A DNA stretch of 64,000 bases, from contig NC_083345.1 in assembly GCF_019175385.1 (NCBI RefSeq), positions 125,615,657 through 125,679,656 of the forward strand. Reading direction: 5' to 3'. Origin of the DNA: Lycium barbarum. Taxonomy: Eukaryota > Streptophyta > Magnoliopsida > Solanales > Solanaceae. Below are positions 24,091 to 34,912 of this stretch, piece after piece (position 1 is the first letter of the stretch; each line of letters begins with the position of its first letter). The position numbers and the translations under genes are program-made. The notes beneath the pieces were generated by a model. That model was not told the origin of the DNA. It searched no databases and saw only the letters and a program-made list of their open reading frames with translations.

Positions 24091-24924
24091 AATATGCATA
24101 CTTCACTCACTATTATTGAATGATTGAACTGATCATATATTTATCCCTACCTTCCACGTAATTGATTCACCTCTTACATAATTATTGTTATGTCAATGTG
24201 TGAACATGATGACAAGAATTCCCTTTTAAGACTAGAATTAAAGAATCCACTAGAATGCACTATTGCTCAACACGGTGAAGAGACAAATAACGAAGGAAAA
24301 GTATACGATGGAGTTAATTCTAATATTTGCCAGATTCGCATAGATCATCTGGAAACAAGATGAGTTAGATTAACCATTATTCAGTTAAGTGGTAGAAATT
24401 TTTGAAGACATTTTAAATGAAAATCGTGTATGTTTCTCTTTCAAACTATCTTTTTAATAAAGCTTTAACAACTTATTCTTGTACTACTAATAAATATACA
24501 AATCCGATTAACAATCCTAATTCAATATCTAGTCAAATAGTGTTAGATTAATACAATTGATAGAACACTATCTTAAGAAATAAATAACGCTGAATATTTC
24601 ATAGAAGTTCACTTCTTTATTTAGCATAAAAATGAAGATACACATGAATATCACAACTATCAATAGTAGTAATGATTTTCTTCAGATACTTATTACTTGG
24701 AATACACCAATTTATTAATGAAAGTAAAAACCAGTACAATCTCAATAAGAAAATCTCTCAAAGGAGAACCTCAAATTGATCGTGCAATTCCGATGGACTA
24801 AGATGCAACATCTTTCAATTCTTATAAAACTTGGTTTGCTAGTGCAATGGAAGAGGAGCTAATATGTAATAATACCCATGAGATTTCAATGCTGATGGAT
24901 GAAATAGCTACTTTAGACGTGGAA
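24091..24924 (-). other. 3' flank of the extensin-like gene
   Basis: This is AT-rich sequence between the solo LTR and the extensin stop codon. It probably includes the gene's 3' UTR. No other feature is seen. Confidence 0.4.
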
Positions 24925-27900
24925 TTAATGGTGTATGCGTGGAATAAATGGTGGTAGCTGTGGAATGAATGGCATTAGACGTGGAATTGGTGATATACGT
25001 GGCAATGGAGGAAGATAAAATCTAGATGGAGGAGGTGGGGACTTTACCGGAGGTGGTGGAGGTGGAGACTTGTAGCGGTATGATGGAGATTGGGGCCTTA
25101 GCGGGGGTGGAGGAGACTTATTATGACGTGGAGGTGGTGGAGATGGTGAAGGGGGTGGTGGTGGTCTTTTATTACGAGGTGGTTGGGTAGATGAAGGTGG
25201 TGGTGGAGATGACGAAGGGGGTGGTGGTAGTCTAATGTTACGAGGTGGTTGGGTAGATGAAGGTGGTGGTGGAGATGTCGAAAGGGGTGGTGGTGGTCTA
25301 TTGTTACCAGGTGGTTGGGCGGATGGAGGCGGTGGTGGAGATGTCGAAAGGGGTGGTGGTTGGGCGAATAGATGTGGTGGTAGTGGTCTATTGTTACGAG
25401 GTGGTTGAGAAGATGGAGGTAGTGGTAGAGATGTCGAAGGAAGTGGTGGTGGTCTATTGTTACGAGGTGGTTGGGCGGATGGAGGTGGTGGTGGAGATGT
25501 CGGAGGGGGTGGCGGTGGTCTATTATTACGAGGAGGTTGGACGGATGGAGGTGGTGGTGGAGATGTCGAAGGGGATTGTGGTGGTCTATTGTTGCGAGGT
25601 GGTTGGGTGGATGGAGGTGGTGGTGGAGATGTGGAAGGGGGTGGTGGTGGTCTATTATTACGAGGTGGTTGGGCGGATGGAGGTGTTGGCGGAGATGGCG
25701 AATGAGGTAGTGGTCTATTGTTGCGAGGTGGTTGGGCGGATGGAGGTAGTGGTAGAGATGTCGAAGGGGGTGGTGGTGGTCTATTATTAAGAGGTAGTTG
25801 GGTGGATGGAGGTGGTGGTGGAGATGTCGAAGGGGGTGGTGGTGGTATATTATTAAGAGGAGCTTGGGTGGATGAAGTTGGTGGTGGAGGCGTCGAAGCG
25901 GGTGGTGGTGGTCTGTTATTACGAGGTGGTTGGACGGATGGAGGTGGTGGTGGAGATGTCGAAACGGGTGGTGGTGGTCTATTGTTACGAGGTGGTTGTG
26001 CGGATGGAGGTTGTGGTGGAGATGGCGAAGGGGGTGGTAGTGGTCTATTGTTACGAGGTGGTTGGATGGATGAAGGTGGTGTTGGAGATGTCGAAAAGGG
26101 TGGTGGCGGTCTATTATTACGAGATGGTTGGGCGGATGGAGGGGGTGGTAGTGGTCTTTTATTAGGAGGTAGCTGGGCGGATGGAGGTGGTGTTTGAGAT
26201 GTCGAAGGGGGTGGTGGTGCTCTATTATTACGAGGTGGTTGGGCAGATAGAGCGGGTGGTGGAGATAGCGAAGGGGGTGGCGGTGGTCTTTTGTTCCGAG
26301 GTGGCTGGGTGGATGGAGGTTGTGTAGGAGATGGAGAAGGAGGTGGTGGTGGTCTATTGTTACGAGGTGGCTGGGCGGATGAATTTGGTGGTGTAGATGG
26401 CGAAGGGGGTGGTGGTGGTTTGTTGTTGCGAGGTGGCTGGGAGGATGGAGGTGGTGGTGGGGATAGCGACGGAGGTGGTGGTGGTCTATTGTTTTGAGGT
26501 GGCTGGGTGGATGGAAGTAGTGGTCGAGATGGCGAAGGGGGTGGTGGTGGTCTATTGTTACGAGGTGGCTCGGCGGATGGAGGTGGTGATGGAGATTGGG
26601 AAGGGGGTGGTGGTGGTCTATTATTACGAGGTGGCTGGGCGGATTGAGGTGGTGGTGGAGATGGCATAGAGGGTAGTGGTGGTTGGGCTGATGGAGGGGG
26701 TGGAGATGACGATGGGGGTGGTGGTGGTCTATTGTTACGAGGTGGTTGGGCGGATGGAGGTGGTGGTGGAGATTGCGAAGGGGGTGGTGGTGGTCTTTTG
26801 TTCCGAGGTGGCTGGGCGGATGGAGGTTGTGTAGGAGATGGCGAAGGAGGTGGTGGTGGTCTATTGTTACGAGGTGGCTGGGCGGATGAAGTTGGTGGTG
26901 TAGATGGCGAAGAGGGTGGTGGTGGTTTATTGTTGCGAGGTGGCTGGGAGGATGGAGGTGGTGTTGGGGATAGCGACGGAGGTGGTGGTTGCCTATTGTT
27001 TGGAGGTGGCTGGGTGGATGGAAGTAGTGGTGGAGATGGCAAGGGGGGTGGTGGTGGTCTATTTTTACGAGGTGGCTGGGCGGATGGAGGTGGTGATGGA
27101 GATTGGGAAGGGGGTGGTGGTGGTCTATTATTACGAGGTGGCTGGGCGGATTGCGGTGGTGGTGGAGATGGCATAGGGGGTGGTGGTGGTTTATTGTTAC
27201 GAGGTGGTTGGGCTGATGGAGGGGGTGGAGATGACGATGGGGGTGGTGGTGGTCTATTGTTACGAGGTGGTTGGGCGGATGGAGGTGGTGGTGGAGATTG
27301 CGAAGGGGGTGGCGGTGGACTTTTGTTCCGTGGTGGCTGGGCGGATGAAGGTTGTGTAGGAGATGGCGAAGGAGGTGGTGGTGGTCTATTGTTACGAGGT
27401 GGCTGGGCGGATGAAGTTGGTGGTGTAGATGGCGAAGGGGGTGGTGGTGGTTTGTTGTTGCGAGGTGGCTGGGAGGATGGAAGTAGTGGTGGAGATGTCA
27501 AGGGGGGTGGTGGTGGTCTATTTTTACGAGGTGGCTGGGCGGATGGAGGTGGTGATGGAGATTGGGAAGGGGGTGGTGGTGGTCTATTATTACGAGGTGG
27601 TTGGGCGGATTGCGGTGGTGGTGGAGATGGCATAGGGGGTGGTGGTGGTTTATTGTTACGAGGTGGTTGGGCTGATGGAGGGGGTGGAGATGACGATGGG
27701 GGTGGTGGTGGTCTATTGTTACGAGGTGGTTGGGCGGATGGAGGTGGTGGTGGAGATTGCGAAGGGGGTGGCGGTGGACTTTTGTTCCGAGGTGGCTGGG
27801 CGGATGGAGGTTGTGTAAGAGATGGCGAAAGAGGTGGTGGTGGTCTATTGTTACGAGGTGGCTGGGCGGATGAAGTTGGTGGTGTAGATGGCGAAGGGGG

Positions 27901-29619
27901 TGGTGGTGGTTTGTTGTTGCGAGGTGGCTGGGAGGATGGAGGTGGTGGTGGGGATAGCGACGGAGGTGGTGGTGGTCTATTGTTTTGAGGTGGCTGGGCG
28001 GATGAAGTTGGTGGTGTAGATGGCGAAGGGGGTGGTGGTGGTTTGTTGTTGCGAGGTGGCTGGGAAGATGGAGGTGGTGGTGGGGATAGCGACGGAGGTG
28101 GTGGTTGCCTATTGTTTTGAGGTGGCTGGGTGGATGGAAGTAGTGGTGGAGATGGCAAGGGTGGTGGTGGTGGTCTATTGTTACGAGGTGGCTGGGCGGA
28201 TGGAGGTGGTGATGGAGATTGGGAAGGGGGTGGTGGTGGTCTATTATTACGAGGTGGCTGGACGGATTGCGGTGGTGGTTGAGATTGCGAAGGGGGTGGT
28301 GGTGGTCTTTTGTTCCGAGGTGGCTGGGCGGATGGAGGTTGTGTAGGAGATGGCGAAGGAGGTGGTGGTGGTCTATTGTTACGAGGTGGTTGGGCAGATA
28401 GAGCGGGTGGTGGAGATAACGAAGGGGGTGGCGGTGGTCTTTTGTTCCGAGGTGGCTGGGCGGATGGAGGTTGTGTAGGAGATGGCGAAGGAGGTGGTGG
28501 TGGTCTATTATTACGAGGTGGCTGGGCGGATGAAGTTGGTGGTGTAGATGGCGAAGGGGGTGGTGGTGGTTTGTTGTTGCGAGGTGGCTGGGAGGATGGA
28601 GGTGGTGGTGGGGATAGCGACGGAGGTGGTGGTGGTCTATTGTTTTGAGGTGGCTGGGTGGATGGAAGTAGTGGTGGAGATGGCGAAGGGGGTGGTGGTG
28701 GTCTATTGTTACGAGGTGGCTGGGCGGATGGAGGTGGTGATGGAGATTGGGAAGGGGGTGGTGGTGGTCTATTATTACGAGGTGGCTGGGCGGATTGCGG
28801 TGGTGGTGGAGATGGAATAGGGGGTGGTGGTGGTTTATTGTTACGAGGTGGTTGGGCTGATGGAGGGGGTGGAGATGACGATGGAGGTGGTGGTGGTCTT
28901 TTGTGACTAGGTGGTAGGGCAGATGGAGGTGGTGGAGATTTATTGTTTTTAGGTGGTTGAGAAGATGGAGGTGGTGGTGATTTATTGTTGTTCGGTGGTG
29001 GAGAATATGGACGTGATGATTTATTGTTATGAGGTGGTTGAGTAGATGGAGGGGGTGCTAGAGATAGTAAAGGGGGTGGTGGTGATTTAATGTTACGAGG
29101 TGGACGAGAAGACTTTGGTGGCGGTGGAGGATATGGTGAAGGAGGAGGTGGTGACTTATTGTTCCGAGGTGGACGAGAGGACTTTGGTGGAGGTGGTGGT
29201 GATTTAAAGTTACGAGGTGGATGAGAAGACTTTGGTGGAGGTGGTGGTGATTTAACGTTCCGAGGTGGACGAGAAGACATTGGTGGAGGTGGTGGTGATT
29301 TAATGTTACGAGTTGGACGAGAAGACTTTGGTGGAGGTGGTGATGGAGAAAGTGGCGGTGGAGATGGTGAAGGGGGTGGTCGTGATTTACTATTATGACG
29401 TGGATGAGAAGATTTTGATAGAGGTGGTCGAGACTTATAGTAATGTGATGGTGGAGGAGAAGGTGGTGGTGATCGAGGCGGTGGTGGTTTGTCATATGTT
29501 ATGGGTCCATAAGGATAAAAATAAGGCTTATGACTAACAGTTGCAGTAGTTACAATTAAACAAAATGAAAACACATAAACAAGAAGGGGCCATTGCCCCA
29601 AATTTGTTGGTGTTCCCAT
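24925..29619 (-). CDS. Extensin-like repetitive proline-rich cell-wall protein
   Basis: This is a single open frame of 1564 residues without introns. Residues 1 to about 29 form a signal peptide (hydrophobic LLVYVFSFCLIVTTATVS), so the product should be secreted to the cell wall. A short Tyr-rich start (PYFYPYG) leads into KSPPPPPKSS-PPRN repeats (about residues 85-230). Then a long array of a 22-residue unit (NNRPPPPPSPSPTQPPSAQ type) runs to about residue 1490, and the C-terminus is KSPPPPPPVKSPPPPSRFYLP. Ser-Pro(n) runs are sites of hydroxyproline arabinosylation in this family. SYRYKS near the C-terminus (a YXY) and SHYYKS near the N-terminus could take part in Tyr cross-linking. The density of Lys and Arg makes it basic. 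It is much longer than ordinary extensins, and no LRR or other folded domain is present. The start is chosen for its signal peptide and the TATA box upstream. Confidence 0.85.
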   Translation of the reverse strand: MGTPTNLGQWPLLVYVFSFCLIVTTATVSHKPYFYPYGPITYDKPPPPRSPPPSPPPSHYYKSRPPLSKSSHPRHNSKSRPPPSPSPPPLSPSPPPPKSSRPTRNIKSPPPPPMSSRPPRNVKSPPPPPKSSHPPRNFKSPPPPPKSSRPPRNNKSPPPPSPYPPPPPKSSRPPRNIKSPPPPLLSLAPPPSTQPPHNNKSSRPYSPPPNNNKSPPPPSSQPPKNNKSPPPPSALPPSHKRPPPPPSSSPPPPSAQPPRNNKPPPPPIPSPPPPQSAQPPRNNRPPPPPSQSPSPPPSAQPPRNNRPPPPPSPSPPLLPSTQPPQNNRPPPPPSLSPPPPPSSQPPRNNKPPPPPSPSTPPTSSAQPPRNNRPPPPPSPSPTQPPSAQPPRNKRPPPPPSLSPPPALSAQPPRNNRPPPPPSPSPTQPPSAQPPRNKRPPPPPSQSQPPPQSVQPPRNNRPPPPPSQSPSPPPSAQPPRNNRPPPPPLPSPPLLPSTQPPQNNRQPPPPSLSPPPPPSSQPPRNNKPPPPPSPSTPPTSSAQPPQNNRPPPPPSLSPPPPPSSQPPRNNKPPPPPSPSTPPTSSAQPPRNNRPPPPLSPSLTQPPSAQPPRNKSPPPPPSQSPPPPPSAQPPRNNRPPPPPSSSPPPPSAQPPRNNKPPPPPMPSPPPPQSAQPPRNNRPPPPPSQSPSPPPSAQPPRKNRPPPPPLTSPPLLPSSQPPRNNKPPPPPSPSTPPTSSAQPPRNNRPPPPPSPSPTQPSSAQPPRNKSPPPPPSQSPPPPPSAQPPRNNRPPPPPSSSPPPPSAQPPRNNKPPPPPMPSPPPPQSAQPPRNNRPPPPPSQSPSPPPSAQPPRKNRPPPPPLPSPPLLPSTQPPPNNRQPPPPSLSPTPPPSSQPPRNNKPPPPSSPSTPPTSSAQPPRNNRPPPPPSPSPTQPPSAQPPRNKRPPPPPSQSPPPPPSAQPPRNNRPPPPPSSSPPPPSAQPPLPSMPSPPPPQSAQPPRNNRPPPPPSQSPSPPPSAEPPRNNRPPPPPSPSRPLLPSTQPPQNNRPPPPPSLSPPPPPSSQPPRNNKPPPPPSPSTPPNSSAQPPRNNRPPPPPSPSPTQPPSTQPPRNKRPPPPPSLSPPPALSAQPPRNNRAPPPPSTSQTPPPSAQLPPNKRPLPPPPSAQPSRNNRPPPPFSTSPTPPSSIQPPRNNRPLPPPSPSPPQPPSAQPPRNNRPPPPVSTSPPPPPSVQPPRNNRPPPPASTPPPPTSSTQAPLNNIPPPPPSTSPPPPPSTQLPLNNRPPPPPSTSLPLPPSAQPPRNNRPLPHSPSPPTPPSAQPPRNNRPPPPPSTSPPPPPSTQPPRNNRPPQSPSTSPPPPPSVQPPRNNRPPPPPPTSPPPPPSAQPPRNNRPPPLPSTSLPLPPSSQPPRNNRPLPPHLFAQPPPLSTSPPPPPSAQPPGNNRPPPPLSTSPPPPSSTQPPRNIRLPPPPSSSPPPPSSTQPPRNKRPPPPPSPSPPPPRHNKSPPPPLRPQSPSYRYKSPPPPPPVKSPPPPSRFYLPPLPRISPIPRLMPFIPQLPPFIPRIHH
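25120..28920 (-). repeat. 66-bp coding minisatellite with higher-order repeats
   Basis: The array repeats a 66-bp (22-codon) unit, with occasional shorter units, always in frame. A marker variant (plus strand GGGCTGATGGAGGGGGTGGA) recurs at 26685, 27210, 27669 and 28854, spaced 525, 459 and 1185 bp. Blocks of several distinct units have therefore been duplicated together. The plus strand is strongly G-rich (GGTGGTGGTGG). Confidence 0.85.
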
Positions 29620-29670
29620 ATTTTGAAACTTAACTTGTTTGTGTTATTTGCAGTGTTGTGGGAGTAGCTC

Positions 29671-29679
29671 TTTATATAG
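29671..29679 (-). promoter_or_regulatory. TATA box of the extensin-like gene
   Basis: Read on the minus strand the sequence is CTATATAAAG, about 50-60 bp upstream of the ATG at 29619. This is a fitting distance for a short 5' leader. Confidence 0.7.
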
Positions 29680-30243
29680 TGAGAGATAGAAATTACTTAC
29701 AAAGAAAAAAAAAAATCATTTGTCAAACATAGCTGGCTCAAAAAAAAAAAAAAAACACCAATTTGATTTATTTGTTTCAGAAAAGTTGCATAGCTAAAAG
29801 ATATTAAAAAGAACTTTATTTCATCTTATCTTTCTTTCACATTATAGGATGGATTCCTACTGAACCATAAGTTCTATTCATTGTAGACCCCGAACTAGTC
29901 AAGATTAAAAGCATGTAACATTTAATGCATAGGTGTTTTTAAGGAAAAAAAATATATATACTTAGCAGAAGGAAAAATAAAGAAGGGTATTACAAGGCAG
30001 GTAATCGAATCCCGCTAACGCGATAAAGTTCAAGTAGCTAACTAATTAGGTTACAATAATCTCTTATAAGGTGGTTTTGTTTTTCATATAACTATTTCTT
30101 AAATAAAAAAGTAATTTCTGTATAACATGCTTGTTCTGCATTTCGAAGATAAATTTGATATTTGTAATTTGAGTAATTAATCCAATATTAACTATTTAGA
30201 CTTTTGATTATCTTTTTGCCACTAGGCTTGAAAATAATCAACA
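29680..30243. other. Upstream region of the extensin-like gene
   Basis: This is AT-rich promoter-proximal sequence with A-rich runs. Nothing else is recognised. Confidence 0.35.
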
Positions 30244-30478
30244 GAGAAAAGTCAAGGATGTGCTGTGAGCTATTTAAGTTATGGGTAAATCGATTTTGCA
30301 ATGAAATTCCGATTTTGATCTCGAGGATCTGGGGTTGACTTTGGGTTGAATTTTTTGATTGGATAATTTGTATATCGATATGGGTGTCTATAGACTCATA
30401 TGCTTAGGTAGATTACATATTTAAACATATTGAGATCATTCATAAGCTTTGAGAAAAGTCAAGGATGTGCTGTGAGCT
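30244..30478. repeat. 28-bp direct repeat pair, 207 bp apart
   Basis: GAGAAAAGTCAAGGATGTGC plus TGTGAGCT occurs identically at 30244-30271 and 30451-30478. Identity over 28 bp in otherwise diverged DNA points to a recent duplication or a small element edge. Confidence 0.75.
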
Positions 30479-30499
30479 TTGCACTCCGGATTTGCGGCA

Positions 30500-33400
30500 T
30501 GGTGAGACCTTTCTTGACTCTATTTGAGCTGTATGATTGGCAATTGATTAATACTAAAAAAATGGGTGAAAAGGGAGTCCAATACATGTGAAGTAACGAA
30601 CACTCGTACGGGTACCAGTGCCATATTTTGGGTATTCGTTAACGTATGCGATTCTTTTATTTATAATCCAACAATAGCAAAACATGAGGGCATTTGATAG
30701 TTGATTTTTGTGATTTGATTGCTTATTTGCAAAAATGGCTCATTTGATTTGACTACTTATGTGTTCACATCATTCCGGTAACTCTCGTTTAATGATGAAA
30801 AGGGACTACTTTGAGCCTTTCTCTTATACAGCGTAATTGCAAATTGTGTGCATACTACATTCATTCTTTCATATGGTATCTCATGCATATTACACTTTAG
30901 ATACATATGGTGATGCCCGAATTGGCTAGGGACCCAATGAATAATAATTCTGGATGGGTGTATAGACCTCGCAAGTCCCCCAGGAGTCACGCATTCCTAT
31001 AAAAGGAGTGTGTGCACACTGGTTTCATTAGAAGATTGCATTGCATTATATATCATATCATTTTCACTGATTCTCTGCTTATTTTCCTAATTTGAATGGC
31101 TGGATTAGTTCGTGATTATTTGTCTTAACTGTTTATCCGAATGTCTTGTTGAACTGTGGAAACTTACTTATCCTTTACTTGTCGTATTACATATATACCC
31201 TTTTGAGCTAATAATCATTAAAGTCTAGAAGTGAGCATACAGAAGACCAACCGTGGCCACAACTTCAGTCTAGGGTCAGTCAACGATGCTTCTAAGTACA
31301 CATTAATTTCTCATACTCACTCTACACTTGCTGCACCTTTTGTGTGTAGAGTCTTTCCGAGCACCAGTGGAGCCATCGACCATTGAGGCTATTATCTGTA
31401 ATATTCGAGGTGAGTTGTTTAGCTAATCCCAGTCATCGGACTCAATTCCCTTATGTTATTTTGTCATTATTATTTCCGGACAGTTGTATTCATGATGTTT
31501 TACTAGACTTATATTCCATACTCTAATGGCTCTTGTACTTGTGACGCCAGGTTATAAGGGTGTATTTCTTTTTCCGAATCTTTTATGACTATGAGACTTA
31601 GTTTCTGACTTGAAATTGCTTTACTTTATCTTTTCGCATAATTAATTTGTTGAACCGGCTTAATCGATTGTTGTTGGTTCACCTACCTGGTAGACGTAGG
31701 TTCCATCACGGCTATTGTAAATTGGGTCGTGACATTTTTCTTGTTTCTTACAGTGGCTATGGAGTGTTTCTATCCTTCTTATTGTATTCCTTTCAAATCG
31801 ACTTTGTATTTTTAAGACAATTGATGTACTTTATTTTATTCCTAGTAGCTCATGACGAGAATTGCCCGTTCCTGAGGGTTTTTATGGTTTGCTTCCCCAC
31901 TGTATCAGATATTTCTATTATCTATGTTATTTTACCTTGTTAGTCATTAATACTATTTCGTTGGGAATGTATGTACTTCAATTATTGTGTTTTGATTCAT
32001 GATTTATTGGTTCTAACAGGTTTATATGATGATTTTGTAATCAAATTTTGATTATGTTCTGAGGTTGTTCATGCGTGTTTGGAATACTTTCTCATAAATT
32101 GCATTTCGAGTTGTAAATAAAACCTAACCCCACATTCAATACATTGGTATTCCAAAGGATAATTCAATCATATGGTTAGGTGCGTATCGTTATTTATGAC
32201 TTATAGAAACTAGTTTCGTCTAATTCCGAGTTCATTTTATATGTTGCAAACTATTTTGAAGTGTTTCTATAATTGTTGATTTTTTTGATGCAGAGGTTGT
32301 TCTTCCCGGAAGAAGAAATTGGGGGTTGACAAGTCAATGCGAGATTTATTCTCGTGATTGAGAAGAGGAAAAAATTAGGCATCAGTTACTCTATGCGATA
32401 GCGATAAGGAAAATTTAGGAACTGTTTAAAATACCGAATTGCGGGGATTTTAATTATGTTACACCATTTTTGGACTTGGGGAGCTCAAATTTGAGATATT
32501 TTTGGAATACGATTTCCACCTACAAGTTCAAGGCAAGTAATTCTTACTCGAATCTATGATTATTTGATAAATCTAACCTTGAATTTATTATTTGAACATG
32601 AAATTACAAATAAAATATGGGATTTTTGCCCTAAACTTAAGAGGATGATTTTCGGTAATTTAAGGTCGATTAAAAATCATTTTAGGTTGAAATTTTAGAA
32701 ATGTATTCCCTAAGAATGGGTAACCATATTTTGAAATAAATCTCCAATTTTGACCCCAAGGCTCGAGTTTGACATTTTGCCCGATTATTTTTGTATTGTA
32801 ATAGGGGTATCATTGAACTCGTTTAATACCATAGTGTATTTTGATAGATTAAACTTGTATGTTGAATTCAAACGTGGTAGACTTTTGAAATATTAAAGTT
32901 TTGCTCGGATCAAGGTAAGTAAAGACCTTGACTTCTAATGGGAAATATTTTCCTAATTGAGCAGCATAAAATGAATTGAGGGTAAGGGGGTACCGTATAT
33001 GTGAGGTGATGATGAGCACCTATGTGGATACCAGGTGACTTATCAGTTATGTGATTTATGTGACTTGTATGTCTTATTTGCTTGAATTAATTGATTAATT
33101 GATAGATGAAGAGGAATTCCATGCTAAATGAAGATTATATGAATATTGATGTCATGTTGAACTTTATTTGGTGCTATGTGAATGTAGGTTGACATGATTA
33201 ACTGAAAGTAATACTTTATTGATATTGATATGTCATGCATTGATATGTGGGTGTATTTGAGATTGAGAAATGATATGAGATATGCATGTTGAGACCGTCT
33301 ATGCTTGTATTAGTTATTTTGATTATGAGTTGTGCACGTTGAGATTGTCTGTACTGCACATGGAGACCGTCTGTGCTGCATATAGACAACACAGTTGTCC

Positions 33401-34260
33401 TCCACGAGTACACTCTCGGACACCCCAGTGGAGTTACCGTGTACGTATGGCATTTAGGTTATTAGATGAGTTCAGTTATTGTCATACTTGGCATTTCATA
33501 TTATACATCGTGATTCTAATTTGAGCATTATATTATTCTATTGAAGTGAATCTGTGCATATCATCTATATATGATGATTTTCTCAACTCTGTTACAATTG
33601 GTAGATTGGATCTGTGCATATCATCCATATATGTTGATTCTGTGAATTCTATGAAACTCGATTCTAAGTGCTGGGCTGGATCAGTGCATAATATCTTTAT
33701 GTGTTAATTTTATGTTTTACATGTTATTTGAATAACATTATCATGTATTAAGTCTTGATCTATCATTGATAATTATAAGTAAGACAGGTTAACAATAAGT
33801 TTACCAAATACTCACCACTACTTTGTTAGGGTCGGTCTATGATACTTACTGTGTACGCGTTGTTTTTGTACTCATGCTACACTTGTTGTACTGTTATGTG
33901 TGTATATGGACGTGAGTACTAGCGGAGCACGCGGAGTTTCTAGGAAGCTACTGCTTGGAGTTTACGGGTGAGCTGTTGGCTGATCTGCAGCACCAGACTC
34001 TGATTCTGCTTTCTTTTGTATCTTTCTATTTTTCTAGACAACATATTTTTCAAGACTTATGTATTTATTTTCAGTTTTTGGTTCATATCACGGAGTTTTG
34101 GGGTGTATGATTGTATTATTCTGCATTGAAGTTATTTAAAGACATCATTTAGGTTTTATCATTGTTTATGTTACTCGATACATGTTAATAAATTAAAATA
34201 TATTAAAAATTTTGGAAATGCTTCGCAGATCGAGTTAGTTATAGATGTCATCACGGCTTA
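30500..34260 (+). mobile_element. Decayed gypsy LTR sequence (Tekay/Del-like)
   Basis: Hallmarks of solanaceous chromovirus LTRs are present: GGTTCCATCACGGCTATTG followed by TTGGGTCGTGACA (ending 31734), and CCGAGCACCAGTGGAGCC near 31360. Similar U5-like sequence occurs at 33800-34260. Minor degenerate repeats lie at 33280-33380 (GTTGAGACCGTCT) and 33545-33700 (GGATCTGTGCATATCATC). There is no coding capacity. The extents and number of elements are uncertain, and nothing else is seen across this stretch. Confidence 0.5.
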
Positions 34261-34912
34261 AGAAAAATTGGCATCTGCTCGAGTCTTGTAGGCGTGATCC
34301 ATAATATGTGGTTAATTGTCCAAATTTGACAGCTGAAATTGGCCTTTGGTGGCTTAAATTTGTCTCACCAGGTACACTTAAATATAACTGTAAAATGTTT
34401 GGAGAGGAATCCATAACCACCTCTTTTTCTTTTTCAGTTTTACTAATACTAATATTTACTAAGAGTATGTTTTGTATGGAGGAAAGTAATTTCCAGAAAA
34501 TATTTTTTGATTGTTTTTATGGTTGATTGGTCACAGTAATTGAAAACATGTTTTTTCTAAGATAAAATTTTCCTAAAAGAAGAAATATCAGAAAATTAAT
34601 ATCTTCCTCGCTATGCCTGGAGAAGTTATTTTGCCATGTTGCTATTATATCGTAGACCGTAGCCATGTAGTGTTGACTCCATAAGTTTATAATGGAGTAA
34701 TATTTTTTCAAAGTTTTGAGTAACTAAATTCATTATTCAAACCAAACAATGTAATGCATTCTTTCCCAATTAATGTAAGTTCGTACATATATATTTCTGT
34801 AATAATTAGTTAGTGAATATGACTGTGTACTAGACTGTCACATCACTAAACTTCCAGTTAAATAAATCCAAAATGTAAAGAAATACTTTCTAAAACAAAC
34901 AATGAAGGAAAT

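Noticed and set aside
26732..27988. Long plus-strand Gly-rich open frame (418 codons, GGGGGLLLRGGWADGG type) and several shorter ones at 25257-28906
   Set aside because: They are antisense to the proline-rich gene: GGT repeats opposite ACC/CCT lack stops by composition. There is no signal peptide or promoter on that strand, and the frames break at unit variants.
25120..28920. Regular direct repeats that could suggest a CRISPR-like array
   Set aside because: The units are adjacent 66-bp coding repeats in a eukaryotic gene with no unique spacers or cas genes.
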